From: Microbacterium croceum
GTDB taxonomy: Bacteria > Actinomycetota > Actinomycetes > Actinomycetales > Microbacteriaceae
DNA length: 64,000 bases
Reading direction: 5' to 3'
Assembly (NCBI RefSeq): GCF_023091245.1
Contig: NZ_JAHWXN010000001.1
Span: forward strand, 2,728,001-2,792,000
The notes beneath the pieces are model-generated. The model did no database searches. It had not been told where the DNA came from and was given only the letters and a program-made list of their open reading frames with translations. Both the position numbers and the translations under genes were made by a program. How positions within the stretch are numbered: the first letter of the stretch is position 1; each line of letters opens with the position of its first letter. Of the stretch, positions 52,098-63,477 are shown piece by piece.

Positions 52098-52118
52098 ATT
52101 CAGAGGGAGAATGCTGGC

Positions 52119-53786
52119 ATGATGACATCCATGGAGAACACGTCCGCACCCGCGCATGGCATCGTCCTCGACGTCCACGGCCTCACCGTGACGCTGTCCA
52201 GCGACGGACGTCGCAATCGCGTCGTCGACGGTGTCGACCTCACCGTGCGCCGCGGCGAGGTGTTCGCTCTGCTGGGCGAATCCGGTTCGGGGAAGTCGAT
52301 GACGGCGCGAGCGATCATGGGGCTGATCGACAAAGATGACATCGAGGCCGAGAGCATGACCCTCAGCGGCACGGACCTGCTGTCCCTGAGCAGCGAACAG
52401 CATCGTCGCCTACGCGGCGTGCGGGTGAGCCTGGTCATGCAGGATGCCCTCTCAGCCCTGAATCCCGTGCTCGACATCGGCGACCAGATCATCGACCTCA
52501 TCCGCGCGCACCGCACCATGAGCCGACGGGCAGCAGAGAAGCGTGCCGTCGAGTTGCTCGGCCTGGTGGGCATCCCGACCCCCGAGAAGCGAGTGCACGA
52601 CTTTCCCCACCAGTTCTCCGGCGGGCAACGCCAGCGCATCCTCATCGCCATGGCCATCGCGTTGGAGCCCGACCTCATCATCGCGGACGAGCCGACCACC
52701 GCCCTCGACGTGACTGTGCAGGCGCAGATCCTCGATCTGCTGCTCTCCCTGCGCGATCGGCTGGGCATGGGCATCCTGCTCATCACGCACGATCTCGGAG
52801 TCGTGATGGAGGTGGCCGACCAGGTCGCCGTCATGCGCGCAGGGCGCATCGTCGAAGCAGGCAGCGCTGACACGGTGCTCACCGCACCGCAGCACGAGTA
52901 CACGAAGCAGCTGCTGCACTCCATGCCGCACGACGTGAGCCCGGCGAGCGGAGACGTGGATGCACCGCCGATCCTCGAGGGACGGGGTCTGGAGCGCACG
53001 TTCCGCTCCGGCAGCGGCCGTCGTGCGCATCGTGTCGCCGCAGTGGCCGGAGTCGATCTGCACCTGCGCAGCGGAGAGATCCTAGCGATCGTCGGGGAAT
53101 CCGGGAGCGGCAAGTCCACGCTGGCACGGATGCTGGTCGGCCTCGACACACCGGATGCCGGCACGCTGAGCTACCGCGACCAGGACGTGACCCGCGGCCG
53201 CCTGAGGGACCGCAAGATCCTCCGCCGTGGCGTGCAGATGGTCTTCCAGGATCCATACATGTCACTGAATCCGCGCATGACCGTGCAGCAGATCATCGCC
53301 GAACCACTGGCGGCGAACAGATCGGGAACCCCGGCGGCTCGTCGCGAGCGCGTCGCCGAACTGCTGGAGCTCGTCGGGCTCACGCCCGAGATGGGCTCGC
53401 GCTTTCCGCATCAGTTCTCCGGCGGGCAGCGTCAGCGCATCGGCATCGCCCGCGCCCTCGCCCTGCACCCGGATGTCCTGGTGTGCGACGAACCCGTCTC
53501 AGCCCTCGATGTATCGATCCGCGCGCAGATCATCGACCTGCTGTGCGATCTGCGCGAACGGCTGGGCATGTCGATCGTCTTCATCGCCCACGACCTCTCG
53601 CTGGTGCGCCACATCGCCGACCGCGTCGCCGTGATGTATCTGGGCAACATGGTCGAGATCGGCGACACAGAAGACGTCTACAAGAACCCGACACACCCCT
53701 ACACCCGGTCGCTGCTGTCGGCGATCCCGCCGCAGACGCGCACCGAACGCGGCATGCTGCAGCGACGCACAGCACTGTCGGCCTGA
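52119..53786 (+). CDS. Fused double ABC ATPase (DppD-DppF type)
   Basis: A 555-residue protein with two ABC ATPase modules. Walker A motifs are GESGSGKS at residues 53-60 and again at 326-333; Walker B stretches are LIIADEPTT and VLVCDEPVS; signatures are FSGGQRQR in both halves. It is shorter than the other fused ATPase in the window because it lacks the Cys-rich linker after the first half. ATG at 52119 is supported by GAGGGAGA. It is transcribed away from the rest of its importer, the operon at 44-52 kb, and should energise those permeases. Confidence 0.92.
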   Translation: MMTSMENTSAPAHGIVLDVHGLTVTLSSDGRRNRVVDGVDLTVRRGEVFALLGESGSGKSMTARAIMGLIDKDDIEAESMTLSGTDLLSLSSEQHRRLRGVRVSLVMQDALSALNPVLDIGDQIIDLIRAHRTMSRRAAEKRAVELLGLVGIPTPEKRVHDFPHQFSGGQRQRILIAMAIALEPDLIIADEPTTALDVTVQAQILDLLLSLRDRLGMGILLITHDLGVVMEVADQVAVMRAGRIVEAGSADTVLTAPQHEYTKQLLHSMPHDVSPASGDVDAPPILEGRGLERTFRSGSGRRAHRVAAVAGVDLHLRSGEILAIVGESGSGKSTLARMLVGLDTPDAGTLSYRDQDVTRGRLRDRKILRRGVQMVFQDPYMSLNPRMTVQQIIAEPLAANRSGTPAARRERVAELLELVGLTPEMGSRFPHQFSGGQRQRIGIARALALHPDVLVCDEPVSALDVSIRAQIIDLLCDLRERLGMSIVFIAHDLSLVRHIADRVAVMYLGNMVEIGDTEDVYKNPTHPYTRSLLSAIPPQTRTERGMLQRRTALSA

Positions 53787-53792
53787 AACGAG

Positions 53793-53833
53793 TCGCCGCC
53801 CCCGGAGCTGCTCACGCAGTACGGGGGCGGCGA
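53793..53833 (+). terminator. Hairpin between fused ATPase gene and rsfS
   Basis: A 12-bp stem TCGCCGCCCCCG / CGGGGGCGGCGA with a 17-nt loop, between two convergent stop codons. No U-tract; probably bidirectional. Confidence 0.6.
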
Positions 53834-53843
53834 TATCAGGGAG

Positions 53844-54221
53844 TCACTCTCCTGAGACGGGTTCCGCAAGCTCGATCGGCACGACCGGGCAGTCCTTCCA
53901 CAGGCGCTCGAGGTCGTAGTAGACCCGCTCCTCCTGGTGGAAGACGTGCACGATCAGATCACCGAAGTCCAGCAGGATCCAGCGCGATTCTGCGCGCCCT
54001 TCACGGCGCACGCGCTTGTGACCGGACTCCAGGAGCTTGTCCTCGACCTCGTCGGCGATCGCGGCGACGTTGCGCTCGCTGTTACCGGTGACGAGAAGGA
54101 AGATGTCGACGAGCGGAAGCGGTTCAGAGACATTCAGGGCGACGAGGTCCTCACCGCCCTTGGAGGCAGCGGCGTCTGCGGCGATGCGCAGCATTTCTTC
54201 GGCAGTTTCAGGTGATTGCAT
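53844..54221 (-). CDS. rsfS: Ribosomal silencing factor RsfS
   Basis: A 125-residue RsfS/Iojap protein that binds uL14 on the 50S subunit and blocks subunit joining during starvation. Hallmarks are DIFLLVTGNSERNVAAIADEV and the C-terminal WILLDFGDLIVHVFHQEERVYYDLERLW (shown in part). It shares one base with the upstream hypothetical gene (TGATG). Order nadD-(hypothetical)-rsfS is typical for actinobacteria. Confidence 0.95.
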   Translation of the reverse strand: MQSPETAEEMLRIAADAAASKGGEDLVALNVSEPLPLVDIFLLVTGNSERNVAAIADEVEDKLLESGHKRVRREGRAESRWILLDFGDLIVHVFHQEERVYYDLERLWKDCPVVPIELAEPVSGE

Positions 54222-55393
54222 CAGAACACATTCGTGGTGAAGGCGAAAATGAGGACGACGCCCAGGGCGAGCGCAAGGCCGCCGGCCGTGATCGCCAGGA
54301 TGAGCATGAGCTTGTTGCCCTTTTCTGGCGCGGGGGGACGAATCACCTCGCCGGCGGGCTTGATGGTGCTGACCGCGGAGCTCGCCGCGATCGGCGTGGG
54401 TGATGACGCGGGAGGCAGTTCGCCGTCGATGAGCACGGCGTCCACCTCCTTGCCGTCGGTTGTGCCGTGCGCGTGCCCCTGCGAACCGATGCCCTGAGGC
54501 AGCTCGTAGGAACCCGTGACCAGGATCTCTCCGGTGGACGCGACGGGTCCGGAGAGGGATCCTTCACCGGGCGACGGCGTGAAGATGAGGGCGCTCGGCG
54601 CGATGTGCTGAGAGCCGGTGGAATCGCCGACCGAGAGCAACTCGTCGAACGAAGGGGTGAAGGGCTGAGGATCTTCCGCAGGCTCGCCCAGGAGTTCCTC
54701 TCCGAAGGCGGGGTTCACGGTGGGACGTTCATCCGGCCGCACGTCATCGTGTGCATCCTCGGCATCGGCGAGCACGTCATCAGGATCCGTGTCGCTCGCG
54801 AGACCGAGAGCCTCGACGCCGTCTGCAGACGCGTCGACGACCTCGAGTGGGATCTCGCCCATCGAGTCAGCGGCGCTCACAGCGCTCACGGGCTGGACGG
54901 TCGCGACGTCGTCGACGCCCTCATCGTCGTCGTCGGCATCCGAGGGCGCAGAGCGAGCGAAATCGGGAACGGCCGACACGATGCTCGGGGAATCGACGAT
55001 CGTGGGCGCCTCGTCGACCGGCGCTGCCTCGGCTGCGGGCTCCTCGCGCGTGGCGTCCTCCGTCGCGGGCGCCGCGATGGTCGACGCGGTGTCGGCCTCA
55101 TCGCCGGCGCCAATCACGGGATCCGCGGCGGCGCGGACGCGCTCCCGAGCCCGAGCCTGACGACGGGTGAGCGGGGCGTCGGTGTCCGAGTCGTTCTCGG
55201 TCACGGGCGCGGGCGTAACAGCGACCGGCTCGACCGGCTGCGGCAGTGGCGGAATCGGGGGCACGACCACATCGGCCGCGGCCGCCGCAGCGGCATCCTC
55301 GGGAGTGATGACAGGCGTGGAACCCGTCAGCCGGATCTCCCGCAGCTGCTTACGCGTCAGCGGACCCTGCTCCTGCTGATCCGATGTACTCAT
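54221..55393 (-). CDS. Acidic, Ala/Pro-rich protein with C-terminal membrane anchor
   Basis: A 390-residue, low-complexity, strongly acidic protein between nadD and rsfS. Two copies of a basic motif, [11 protein letters not shown] near residue 11 and [11 protein letters not shown] near residue 74, stand out from the acidic background and look like a repeated binding site. A single helix at the end ([24 protein letters not shown]) anchors it, with the bulk in the cytoplasm or outside. It is translationally coupled to both neighbours (4-bp overlap with nadD, one base with rsfS). Family function is unknown; similar proteins occur at this place in related genomes as far as I recall. Confidence 0.7.
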   Translation of the reverse strand: MSTSDQQEQGPLTRKQLREIRLTGSTPVITPEDAAAAAAADVVVPPIPPLPQPVEPVAVTPAPVTENDSDTDAPLTRRQARARERVRAAADPVIGAGDEADTASTIAAPATEDATREEPAAEAAPVDEAPTIVDSPSIVSAVPDFARSAPSDADDDDEGVDDVATVQPVSAVSAADSMGEIPLEVVDASADGVEALGLASDTDPDDVLADAEDAHDDVRPDERPTVNPAFGEELLGEPAEDPQPFTPSFDELLSVGDSTGSQHIAPSALIFTPSPGEGSLSGPVASTGEILVTGSYELPQGIGSQGHAHGTTDGKEVDAVLIDGELPPASSPTPIAASSAVSTIKPAGEVIRPPAPEKGNKLMLILAITAGGLALALGVVLIFAFTTNVF

Positions 55394-55992
55394 GCCTTGC
55401 TCCGATACAGGTGATGCTTCGCGATGTACTGGACGACTCCGTCGGGGACGAGGTACCAGACCGGCTGATCGTCGCGAACGCGTTCACGGCAGGCCGTCGA
55501 CGAGATCGACAGGGCCGGCACTTCCAGTTGGCTGACGTTGTCGCTCGGGAGGCCGTCAGTGCTCAGGACATGTCCTGGGCGCGAGACCGCGACGAAATGG
55601 GCCAACTCCCACAACTCATCATGGTCCCTCCAACTGAGAATTTGCGCTACGGCGTCGGCTCCGGTGATGAAGAAGAGCTCCGCATCCCCACGATCGCGCT
55701 TCAGATCCTTCAGCGTGTCGATCGTGTAGGTCGGGCCCTCACGGTCGATGTCCACACGGCTGACGGTGAACTGCGGGTTCGAGGCGGTCGCGATGACCGT
55801 CATCAGATAGCGGTGCTCGCTGGGCGTGACGCCCGACTTCTGCCACGGATGACCGGTGGGGACGAAGACGACCTCGTCCAGATCGAACGAATGCGCCACC
55901 TCGCTGGCGGCGACCAGGTGTCCGTGGTGGATGGGGTCGAACGTTCCGCCCATCACGCCGATGCGTGGAGCACGCGAGGTCGCTGCGTTCAT
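55390..55992 (-). CDS. nadD: Nicotinate-nucleotide adenylyltransferase
   Basis: A 200-residue enzyme that converts nicotinate mononucleotide and ATP to deamido-NAD, an essential step in NAD synthesis. The nucleotidyltransferase motif [11 protein letters not shown] is present near the N-terminus and the SSTACRERV stretch (ISSTxxR-type) near the C-terminus. It overlaps the following gene by 4 bp. It follows a small membrane protein gene by 6 bp and proA by about 280 bp. Confidence 0.95.
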   Translation of the reverse strand: MNAATSRAPRIGVMGGTFDPIHHGHLVAASEVAHSFDLDEVVFVPTGHPWQKSGVTPSEHRYLMTVIATASNPQFTVSRVDIDREGPTYTIDTLKDLKRDRGDAELFFITGADAVAQILSWRDHDELWELAHFVAVSRPGHVLSTDGLPSDNVSQLEVPALSISSTACRERVRDDQPVWYLVPDGVVQYIAKHHLYRSKA

Positions 55993-55998
55993 GGGGGC

Positions 55999-56223
55999 CT
56001 AGTGGCCGTGTCCCGCCCCGTGGCTGTCCTTGCCGTGCTTCGCAGCCCAGGCCTCGGCCTTCGCGGAGTGACGGTTGGCGACGTTCTTGTAAGACAGCGT
56101 CACCAAGCCGAGGAACGCGAAGACGACCGCTGCGATGACCCCGAAGATGAGGGTCTCGAGGGCGACGTTGCCATGGTGCTCGGTTTCGGCAGCGGCCATC
56201 GCGATCTGTGCGACGAGGTTCAT
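55999..56223 (-). CDS. Small single-span membrane protein
   Basis: A 74-residue protein with an N-terminal amphipathic start, one helix (LIFGVIAAVVFAFLGLVTLSY) and a C-terminal His/Gly/Lys-rich tail (KHGKDSHGAGHGH). The tail could bind metal ions but this is speculation. A GGAG site precedes the ATG. Similar small proteins sit next to nadD in related actinobacteria. Function unknown. Confidence 0.7.
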   Translation of the reverse strand: MNLVAQIAMAAAETEHHGNVALETLIFGVIAAVVFAFLGLVTLSYKNVANRHSAKAEAWAAKHGKDSHGAGHGH

Positions 56224-56274
56224 CGGGGCTCCGTTTCATGACCGGGTACGGTACAGCGTCACCCAGTCTAGTCC

Positions 56275-57528
56275 TCAGCCGCGCGTCTGCCCTGATCCAC
56301 GCGCCAGCCACTTGGTGCTGGTCAGCTCGGCCAGCCCCATCGGACCGCGGGCGTGAAGCTTCTGCGTCGAGATGCCGACCTCCGCGCCGAAGCCGAACTC
56401 CGCTCCATCCGTGAAGCGGGTCGAGGCGTTCGCCATCACGACGGCCGAATCGACCTCCGCGAGGAAGCGCTCGATGTTGCGCGAGTCCGTGGAGATGATC
56501 GACTCGGTGTGTCCGGTGCTGTAGCGGCGGATGTGGTCGAGAGCCTCGTCGAGTGAATCGACGACCTTGATCGCGACGTCCAGGCTGAGGTACTCGGTCG
56601 CCCAGTCCTCCTCCGTGGCGGGGATGACGTTCGACACGAGTCCGGCGACGATGTCGTCGCCGTGCACGGCGACGCCTTCGCTCTGCAGCGCGCTCGCGAC
56701 CAGGGGGATCAGTCGCGGCGCCGCCTGGCGATGCACGAGAACGGTCTCGACGGCGTTGCAGACGCTCGGCCGCTGCACCTTGGCGTTCACGACGATGTCA
56801 CGCGCCCAATCGTCGGGCGCGCTCTCGTCGAGCAGGATATGCACGTTGCCCGCACCGGTCTCGATGACCGGCACGGTGGACTCGGTCACGACGGTCTCGA
56901 TCAGCCCCGCGCTCCCGCGAGGCACCAGGACGTCGATGAATCCGCGACCATGCATCAGGGCCTTCGCACCGTCCCGGCCGAAATCGTCGACCGTCTGGAC
57001 CGCTTCGGGAGTGATTCCGGCCCTCTCCAGAGCCTCACGCATGACCCGCACGAGCACGGTGTTCGACTCGAGTGCAGCACTCCCTCCGCGCAGCACCACG
57101 GCATTGCCGGAACGCAGGGCGAGTGCGGCGATATCGACCGTGACGTTGGGACGCGCTTCGTAGATCGCGCCGACCACACCGAAGGGCACGCGCACCTGTT
57201 CGAGCGATACCCCGTTCGGCATCCGGTGCCCACCGACCACCCTGCCGACCGGGTCAGGAAGTGCGGCGACCTGACGCACTGCGGAGGCGAGCGCTGCGAC
57301 GCGCCTCTCGTCCAGACGCAGACGGTCGATGAGTGATTCGCCGATGCCGTCGGCGCGGCCTCGGGCGATGTCGAGCGCATTGGCATCGATGATCGGCGCC
57401 GCGTTCGTTTCCAGGGCGACCGCGATAGCCTCGAGGGCGCGCGCCTTGTCGTCACTGGTGAGGGCGGCGATCGCGCGGGACGCGCCCTTTGCGCGCTCGA
57501 GGCGCACCTGAGGGGTCTGGTCGGTCAT
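56275..57528 (-). CDS. proA: Gamma-glutamyl phosphate reductase
   Basis: A 417-residue aldehyde dehydrogenase-fold enzyme reducing gamma-glutamyl phosphate to glutamate semialdehyde in proline synthesis. The catalytic Cys lies in QRPSVCNAVETVLVH, and VPFGVVGAIYEARPNVTVD and GLAELTSTKWLARG are family hallmarks. It follows proB by about 60 bp, with its own leaderless-type TAGACT element 6 bp before the ATG, so it can be transcribed alone. Confidence 0.96.
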   Translation of the reverse strand: MTDQTPQVRLERAKGASRAIAALTSDDKARALEAIAVALETNAAPIIDANALDIARGRADGIGESLIDRLRLDERRVAALASAVRQVAALPDPVGRVVGGHRMPNGVSLEQVRVPFGVVGAIYEARPNVTVDIAALALRSGNAVVLRGGSAALESNTVLVRVMREALERAGITPEAVQTVDDFGRDGAKALMHGRGFIDVLVPRGSAGLIETVVTESTVPVIETGAGNVHILLDESAPDDWARDIVVNAKVQRPSVCNAVETVLVHRQAAPRLIPLVASALQSEGVAVHGDDIVAGLVSNVIPATEEDWATEYLSLDVAIKVVDSLDEALDHIRRYSTGHTESIISTDSRNIERFLAEVDSAVVMANASTRFTDGAEFGFGAEVGISTQKLHARGPMGLAELTSTKWLARGSGQTRG

Positions 57529-57534
57529 GCGCCC

Positions 57535-57540
57535 AGTCTA
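57535..57540 (-). promoter_or_regulatory. Leaderless-type -10 element of proA
   Basis: On the minus strand TAGACT is followed by 6 bp and the proA ATG at 57528. Confidence 0.5.
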
Positions 57541-57589
57541 GAGCGTGGGCGAGCTCCCGGATCGGCGCGTGACGTGCATGATGCTGCGG

Positions 57590-59877
<2,288 letters not shown>

Positions 59878-59890
59878 TCAGATACACGGA

Positions 59891-59914
59891 CGGGGCGAGC
59901 CGAAGCCCGCCCCG
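59891..59914 (-). terminator. UUCG-capped hairpin between rpmA and obgE
   Basis: On the minus strand CGGGGCGGGC-TTCG-GCTCGCCCCG forms a 10-bp stem with one G-U pair, capped by the exceptionally stable UUCG tetraloop. With no U-tract it is likelier an attenuator or mRNA stability element than a full terminator, separating abundant ribosomal-protein mRNA from obgE. Confidence 0.55.
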
Positions 59915-59944
59915 AACCGGATGATTGTGTGTGTCGTGCTGCGA

Positions 59945-60202
59945 TTACTCGCCGGCGGCGACGATGTTGATGACCTTGCGGCCACCCTTGGCGCCGAACT
60001 GCACGGCGCCTGCGGCCAGAGCGAACAGCGTGTCGTCTCCTCCACGGCCGACGTTCACGCCGGGGTGGAAGTGGGTGCCACGCTGGCGGACGATGATCTC
60101 GCCGGCGTTGACCTGCTGACCGCCGAAGCGCTTCACGCCGAGGCGCTGTGCGTTGGAGTCACGACCGTTACGGGTGGAGCTTGCGCCCTTTTTATGTGCC
60201 AT
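59945..60202 (-). CDS. rpmA: 50S ribosomal protein L27
   Basis: An 85-residue ribosomal protein near the peptidyl-transferase centre. The N-terminus [21 protein letters not shown] is the family signature; the start Met is followed directly by Ala with no N-terminal extension of the Firmicutes type. A GAGGAG ribosome site precedes the ATG. It follows rplU by 19 bp. Confidence 0.97.
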   Translation of the reverse strand: MAHKKGASSTRNGRDSNAQRLGVKRFGGQQVNAGEIIVRQRGTHFHPGVNVGRGGDDTLFALAAGAVQFGAKGGRKVINIVAAGE

Positions 60203-60221
60203 GTCCTGGTCTCCTCGGTCT

Positions 60222-60530
60222 TTACTTGATGCCGGTGATCTTGACGCGCGTGAGCTCCTGGCGGTGGCCCTGACGCTTCTTGTAGCCGGTCTTGTTCTTG
60301 TACTTCTGGATGACGATCTTCGGGCCGCGGAGGTTGCCGATGACCTCAGCCGTGACCTTGACCTTCGCGAGCTTGTCGGCGTCGGTGGTCACGGAGGTGC
60401 CATCGACGAGCAGCACAGCTGCGAGCTCGATGTTCTCGCCCTGGGCAGCCTTCACACGATCGAGCTGAACGATCGTGCCGACCTCGACCTTCTCCTGCCG
60501 CCCACCGGCGCGCACTACTGCGTAAACCAC
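60222..60530 (-). CDS. rplU: 50S ribosomal protein L21
   Basis: A 102-residue ribosomal protein binding 23S rRNA. The sequence begins [18 protein letters not shown] after the initiator and ends with [15 protein letters not shown], both characteristic. The start is the GTG at 60530; the frame continues upstream without similarity. A strong promoter lies about 145 bp before the start, so it has a long 5' leader that may be regulatory. Confidence 0.97.
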   Translation of the reverse strand: MVYAVVRAGGRQEKVEVGTIVQLDRVKAAQGENIELAAVLLVDGTSVTTDADKLAKVKVTAEVIGNLRGPKIVIQKYKNKTGYKKRQGHRQELTRVKITGIK

Positions 60531-60674
60531 TTCATACCTGTTTCGTTGGGGAGCAAAGCGCTCCGAGAATCTCACGGGAAGACTGTTGCTTGCATGCACC
60601 GCGGGCGGCGGGTGCGAACGCAAGGCTCTCCACTCCGACCGGCGAGGACGGGGCGGCATACGCACCAAGGGACT

Positions 60675-60703
60675 ACTTTACCGGATGGCGGACCCTGCCG
60701 CAA
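60675..60703 (-). promoter_or_regulatory. rplU-rpmA promoter
   Basis: On the minus strand TTGCGG (60698-60703) and TAAAGT (60675-60680) are separated by an ideal 17 bp. Transcription would start near 60668, leaving a leader of about 138 nt before the rplU GTG. This is the best consensus match I found in the window. Confidence 0.7.
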
Positions 60704-60729
60704 AGTGAGCCGCGGGGTGTGTCCGCCCA

Positions 60730-60735
60730 TAGGCT
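60730..60735 (+). promoter_or_regulatory. Leaderless-type -10 element of DUF4031 gene
   Basis: TAGGCT followed by GACAAG and the ATG at 60742. Confidence 0.5.
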
Positions 60736-60741
60736 GACAAG

Positions 60742-61008
60742 ATGACCATACTCGTCGACGACCCGCTCTGGCCCGCCCACGGTCGGCTCTGGGCCCATCT
60801 GGTCAGCGACGACACCCTGGAAGAACTGCACGCTTTTGCGCGAGCGCACGATGTGCCTGCACGCGCGTTCGACCTCGATCACTACGACGTTCCGGAGGAG
60901 ATCATCCCCCGGCTCCTCACAGCCGGCGCTCAGCACGTCGGCGGCAAGGAGCTGGTGAGGCGACTGATCGCCTCAGGACTCAGGGTCCCCGCCCGCGACC
61001 GGCGCTGA
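60742..61008 (+). CDS. DUF4031 domain protein
   Basis: An 88-residue protein of the DUF4031 family with the typical start TILVDDPLWPAHGRLWAHLVSD (given in part) and ARAFDLDHYDVPEE. The function is unknown; the small size and the acidic/His residues suggest an enzyme or binding protein. Its last 36 bp overlap the 3' end of convergent rne, so the two proteins share coding DNA on opposite strands. Probable leaderless message. Confidence 0.85.
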   Translation: MTILVDDPLWPAHGRLWAHLVSDDTLEELHAFARAHDVPARAFDLDHYDVPEEIIPRLLTAGAQHVGGKELVRRLIASGLRVPARDRR

Positions 61009-63477
61009 GCTCTCCCCGTTCACCGACACCGGGGTGCCGGTGAGGGCGGCCGTGCTGACCCGACGACGTCCCCGTCCCTGACCAGGCGCTTTGGGCTCAG
61101 GGAGAGCATCCAGCACCGAGTCGAGCAGCTGCTCGGCGGGCGACTTCGGGCCGTTGCGGTCCGCTCCGCGCTTCTTGCGCGCCTTCTTGGGACGCTCCGC
61201 TTTGGCGGGAGCCTCGGTCGTCGCCTCGGGGAGCTCGATAGAGGGCTCGGCGGGCTCGGCGTTCGGAGCGAGTGTCGAGGCGGCTATCTGCGCGAGCGCG
61301 GACTTCGCTCCCTCGGGGATGCTGTGGGTCACCGTGGCGGCCGGCGGAGCGCTCTGGCTCTGGCCGCCACCGTTGCCGCCGCGCTGGCGACGTCCGCCCT
61401 GACTGTTGCCGCCGCCCTGTCCACCGTTGCTGTTCCCATTGCTGTTGGAGCGGTGCTTCACGACGGGGTCGTGGTGCACGATCACTCCGCGACCGGCGCA
61501 GACCTCGCAGGCCTCGCTGAAGGTCTCCAGCAGGCCGAGGCCGAGCTTCTTACGCGTCATCTGCACGAGGCCGAGCGAGGTGACCTCTGCGACCTGGTGC
61601 TTCGTGCGGTCACGGCTCAAGCACTCGATCAGACGGCGCAGCACGAGGTCGCGGTTCGACTCGAGCACCATGTCGATGAAGTCGACGACGATGATGCCGC
61701 CGATGTCGCGCAGACGCAGCTGGCGGACGATCTCCTCGGCGGCCTCGAGGTTGTTCTTGGTGACCGTCTCCTCCAGGTTGCCGCCGGAACCGACGAACTT
61801 CCCGGTATTGACGTCGACCACGGTCATCGCCTCGGTGCGGTCGATCACGAGCGAGCCGCCCGAGGGCAGCCAGACCTTGCGGTCGAGAGCCTTCTCGATC
61901 TGCTCGGTGATGCGGAAAGCATCGAAGGGGTCGGTCTCGTCCTCGTAGGAGTCGACACGCTCGAGCAGGTCGGGAGCGACGCTCTCGAGGTAGGCGCGGA
62001 TGGTGCGCTGCGCCTCCTCGCCCTGGATGAGCATCTTCGTGAAGTCCTCGTTGAACACGTCACGGACGATCTTGACGAGCAGATCCGGCTCGGCGTGCAG
62101 CAGGGCGGGAGCCTGCTGGTTCTCCACCTGCTTCTGGATGTGCTCCCACTGGCTGGTGAGACGCTGCACATCACGGGTGAGCTGGTCTTCGGTCGCACCC
62201 TCGGCTGCCGTGCGGACGATCACGCCGGAGGACTCGGGCAGGACCTCCTTGAGGATGCGCTTGAGGCGGGCGCGCTCGTTGTCCGGCAGTTTGCGGCTGA
62301 TGCCGTTCATCGAGCCACCGGGCACGTACACGAGGTAGCGGCCGGGCAGCGAGATCTGGCTCGTCAGACGGGCGCCCTTGTGCCCCACGGGGTCCTTGGT
62401 GACCTGCACGAGCACACGGTCGCCCGGCTTCAGGGCCAGCTCGATACGACGCGGCTGGTTGCCGGTCTCGACGCCGTCCCAGTCGACCTCGCCGGAGTAG
62501 AGCACGGCGTTGCGGCCGCGGCCGATGTCGACGAAGGCGGCCTCCATGCTCGGGAGCACGTTCTGCACGCGGCCGAGGTAGACGTTCCCGATGAGCGATG
62601 CGTCCTGGTTGCGGGCCACGTAGTGCTCCACGAGAACGCCGTCCTCGAGGACGCCGATCTGGGTGCGACCGTTCTTGGAGCGCACCACCATCATGCGGTC
62701 GACGGACTCACGACGGGCGAGGAACTCGGCCTCGGTCACGACCGGGCGACGGCGACCGGCATCGCGACCGTCGCGGCGGCGCTGCTTCTTCGCCTCGAGG
62801 CGAGTGGAGCCCTTGATGGCCTTCGGCTCGGTGATGTACTCGACGACGCGCTGACGCTGGCGCGGCTCTTCGCGCTGGTCGTCTCCGTCGGAACCTCCGC
62901 GGCGGCGACGACCACGGCGAGCCGAGGTCGATTCCTCCTGCGGCTGCTCACGCTCGGCGATGCGGTCGAAGATGCGCTCGCGCTCAGGGCGTGCGGGCAG
63001 CGGGACGATCGCCGGTGCGTAGAAGTGGAGCTGCGTGGACACCTGCGAGACGAAGACCTCGGGCAGCAGGCCCAGCGAGACCGCAGTCACCGGGGTGGGA
63101 GCGGCAGGCTCCTCGACCGGAGCAGGAGCCTCGTCTGCGGGAGCTGCTTCCTCGGCGGGAGCGTCCGCAGCGGGAGCGTCGTCAGCAGGAGCTTCCACAG
63201 CAGGAGCTTCCTCCGCAGGAGCATCCTCGACAGAGGGAGCCTGCTCCTCAGCAGGAGCCTGCGCCTCGTCTGCGGGAGCCTCCTCGGCAGTAGGTGCGGC
63301 ATCCTCCTCGCCGGAGGCGCTCACCTTCTCGACGTTCGTGGCAGATTCGGCAGAGCTTTCCGCTGCTTCTTCAGACACACCCTCGGCCTCGGAAGCGGTG
63401 GGCTCCGTCAGCTGATCCGCGGCGTCAACCGGGAAGTCGAGGGTAGGGGTGTTGTTGTCATTGTTCTCGTCGGCCAT
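60973..63477 (-). CDS. rne: Ribonuclease E/G family endoribonuclease
   Basis: An 834-residue endonuclease that starts mRNA decay and rRNA maturation. The first 150 residues or so are an acidic low-complexity Ala/Glu/Pro region (repeats such as EEAPAVEAPADDAPAADAPA), then the S1 domain (YLGRVQNVLPSMEAAFVDIG), the DNase-like catalytic part with Asp in MTVVDVNTG and IIVVDFIDM, the zinc-link CEVCAGRG, and a Gly/Asn-rich tail. The ATG at 63477 is chosen; an in-frame start 16 codons upstream exists. Its end overlaps DUF4031 by 36 bp. A leader of about 170 nt may allow self-regulation as in E. coli. Confidence 0.95.
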   Translation of the reverse strand: MADENNDNNTPTLDFPVDAADQLTEPTASEAEGVSEEAAESSAESATNVEKVSASGEEDAAPTAEEAPADEAQAPAEEQAPSVEDAPAEEAPAVEAPADDAPAADAPAEEAAPADEAPAPVEEPAAPTPVTAVSLGLLPEVFVSQVSTQLHFYAPAIVPLPARPERERIFDRIAEREQPQEESTSARRGRRRRGGSDGDDQREEPRQRQRVVEYITEPKAIKGSTRLEAKKQRRRDGRDAGRRRPVVTEAEFLARRESVDRMMVVRSKNGRTQIGVLEDGVLVEHYVARNQDASLIGNVYLGRVQNVLPSMEAAFVDIGRGRNAVLYSGEVDWDGVETGNQPRRIELALKPGDRVLVQVTKDPVGHKGARLTSQISLPGRYLVYVPGGSMNGISRKLPDNERARLKRILKEVLPESSGVIVRTAAEGATEDQLTRDVQRLTSQWEHIQKQVENQQAPALLHAEPDLLVKIVRDVFNEDFTKMLIQGEEAQRTIRAYLESVAPDLLERVDSYEDETDPFDAFRITEQIEKALDRKVWLPSGGSLVIDRTEAMTVVDVNTGKFVGSGGNLEETVTKNNLEAAEEIVRQLRLRDIGGIIVVDFIDMVLESNRDLVLRRLIECLSRDRTKHQVAEVTSLGLVQMTRKKLGLGLLETFSEACEVCAGRGVIVHHDPVVKHRSNSNGNSNGGQGGGNSQGGRRQRGGNGGGQSQSAPPAATVTHSIPEGAKSALAQIAASTLAPNAEPAEPSIELPEATTEAPAKAERPKKARKKRGADRNGPKSPAEQLLDSVLDALPEPKAPGQGRGRRRVSTAALTGTPVSVNGESSAPVAGGDPES

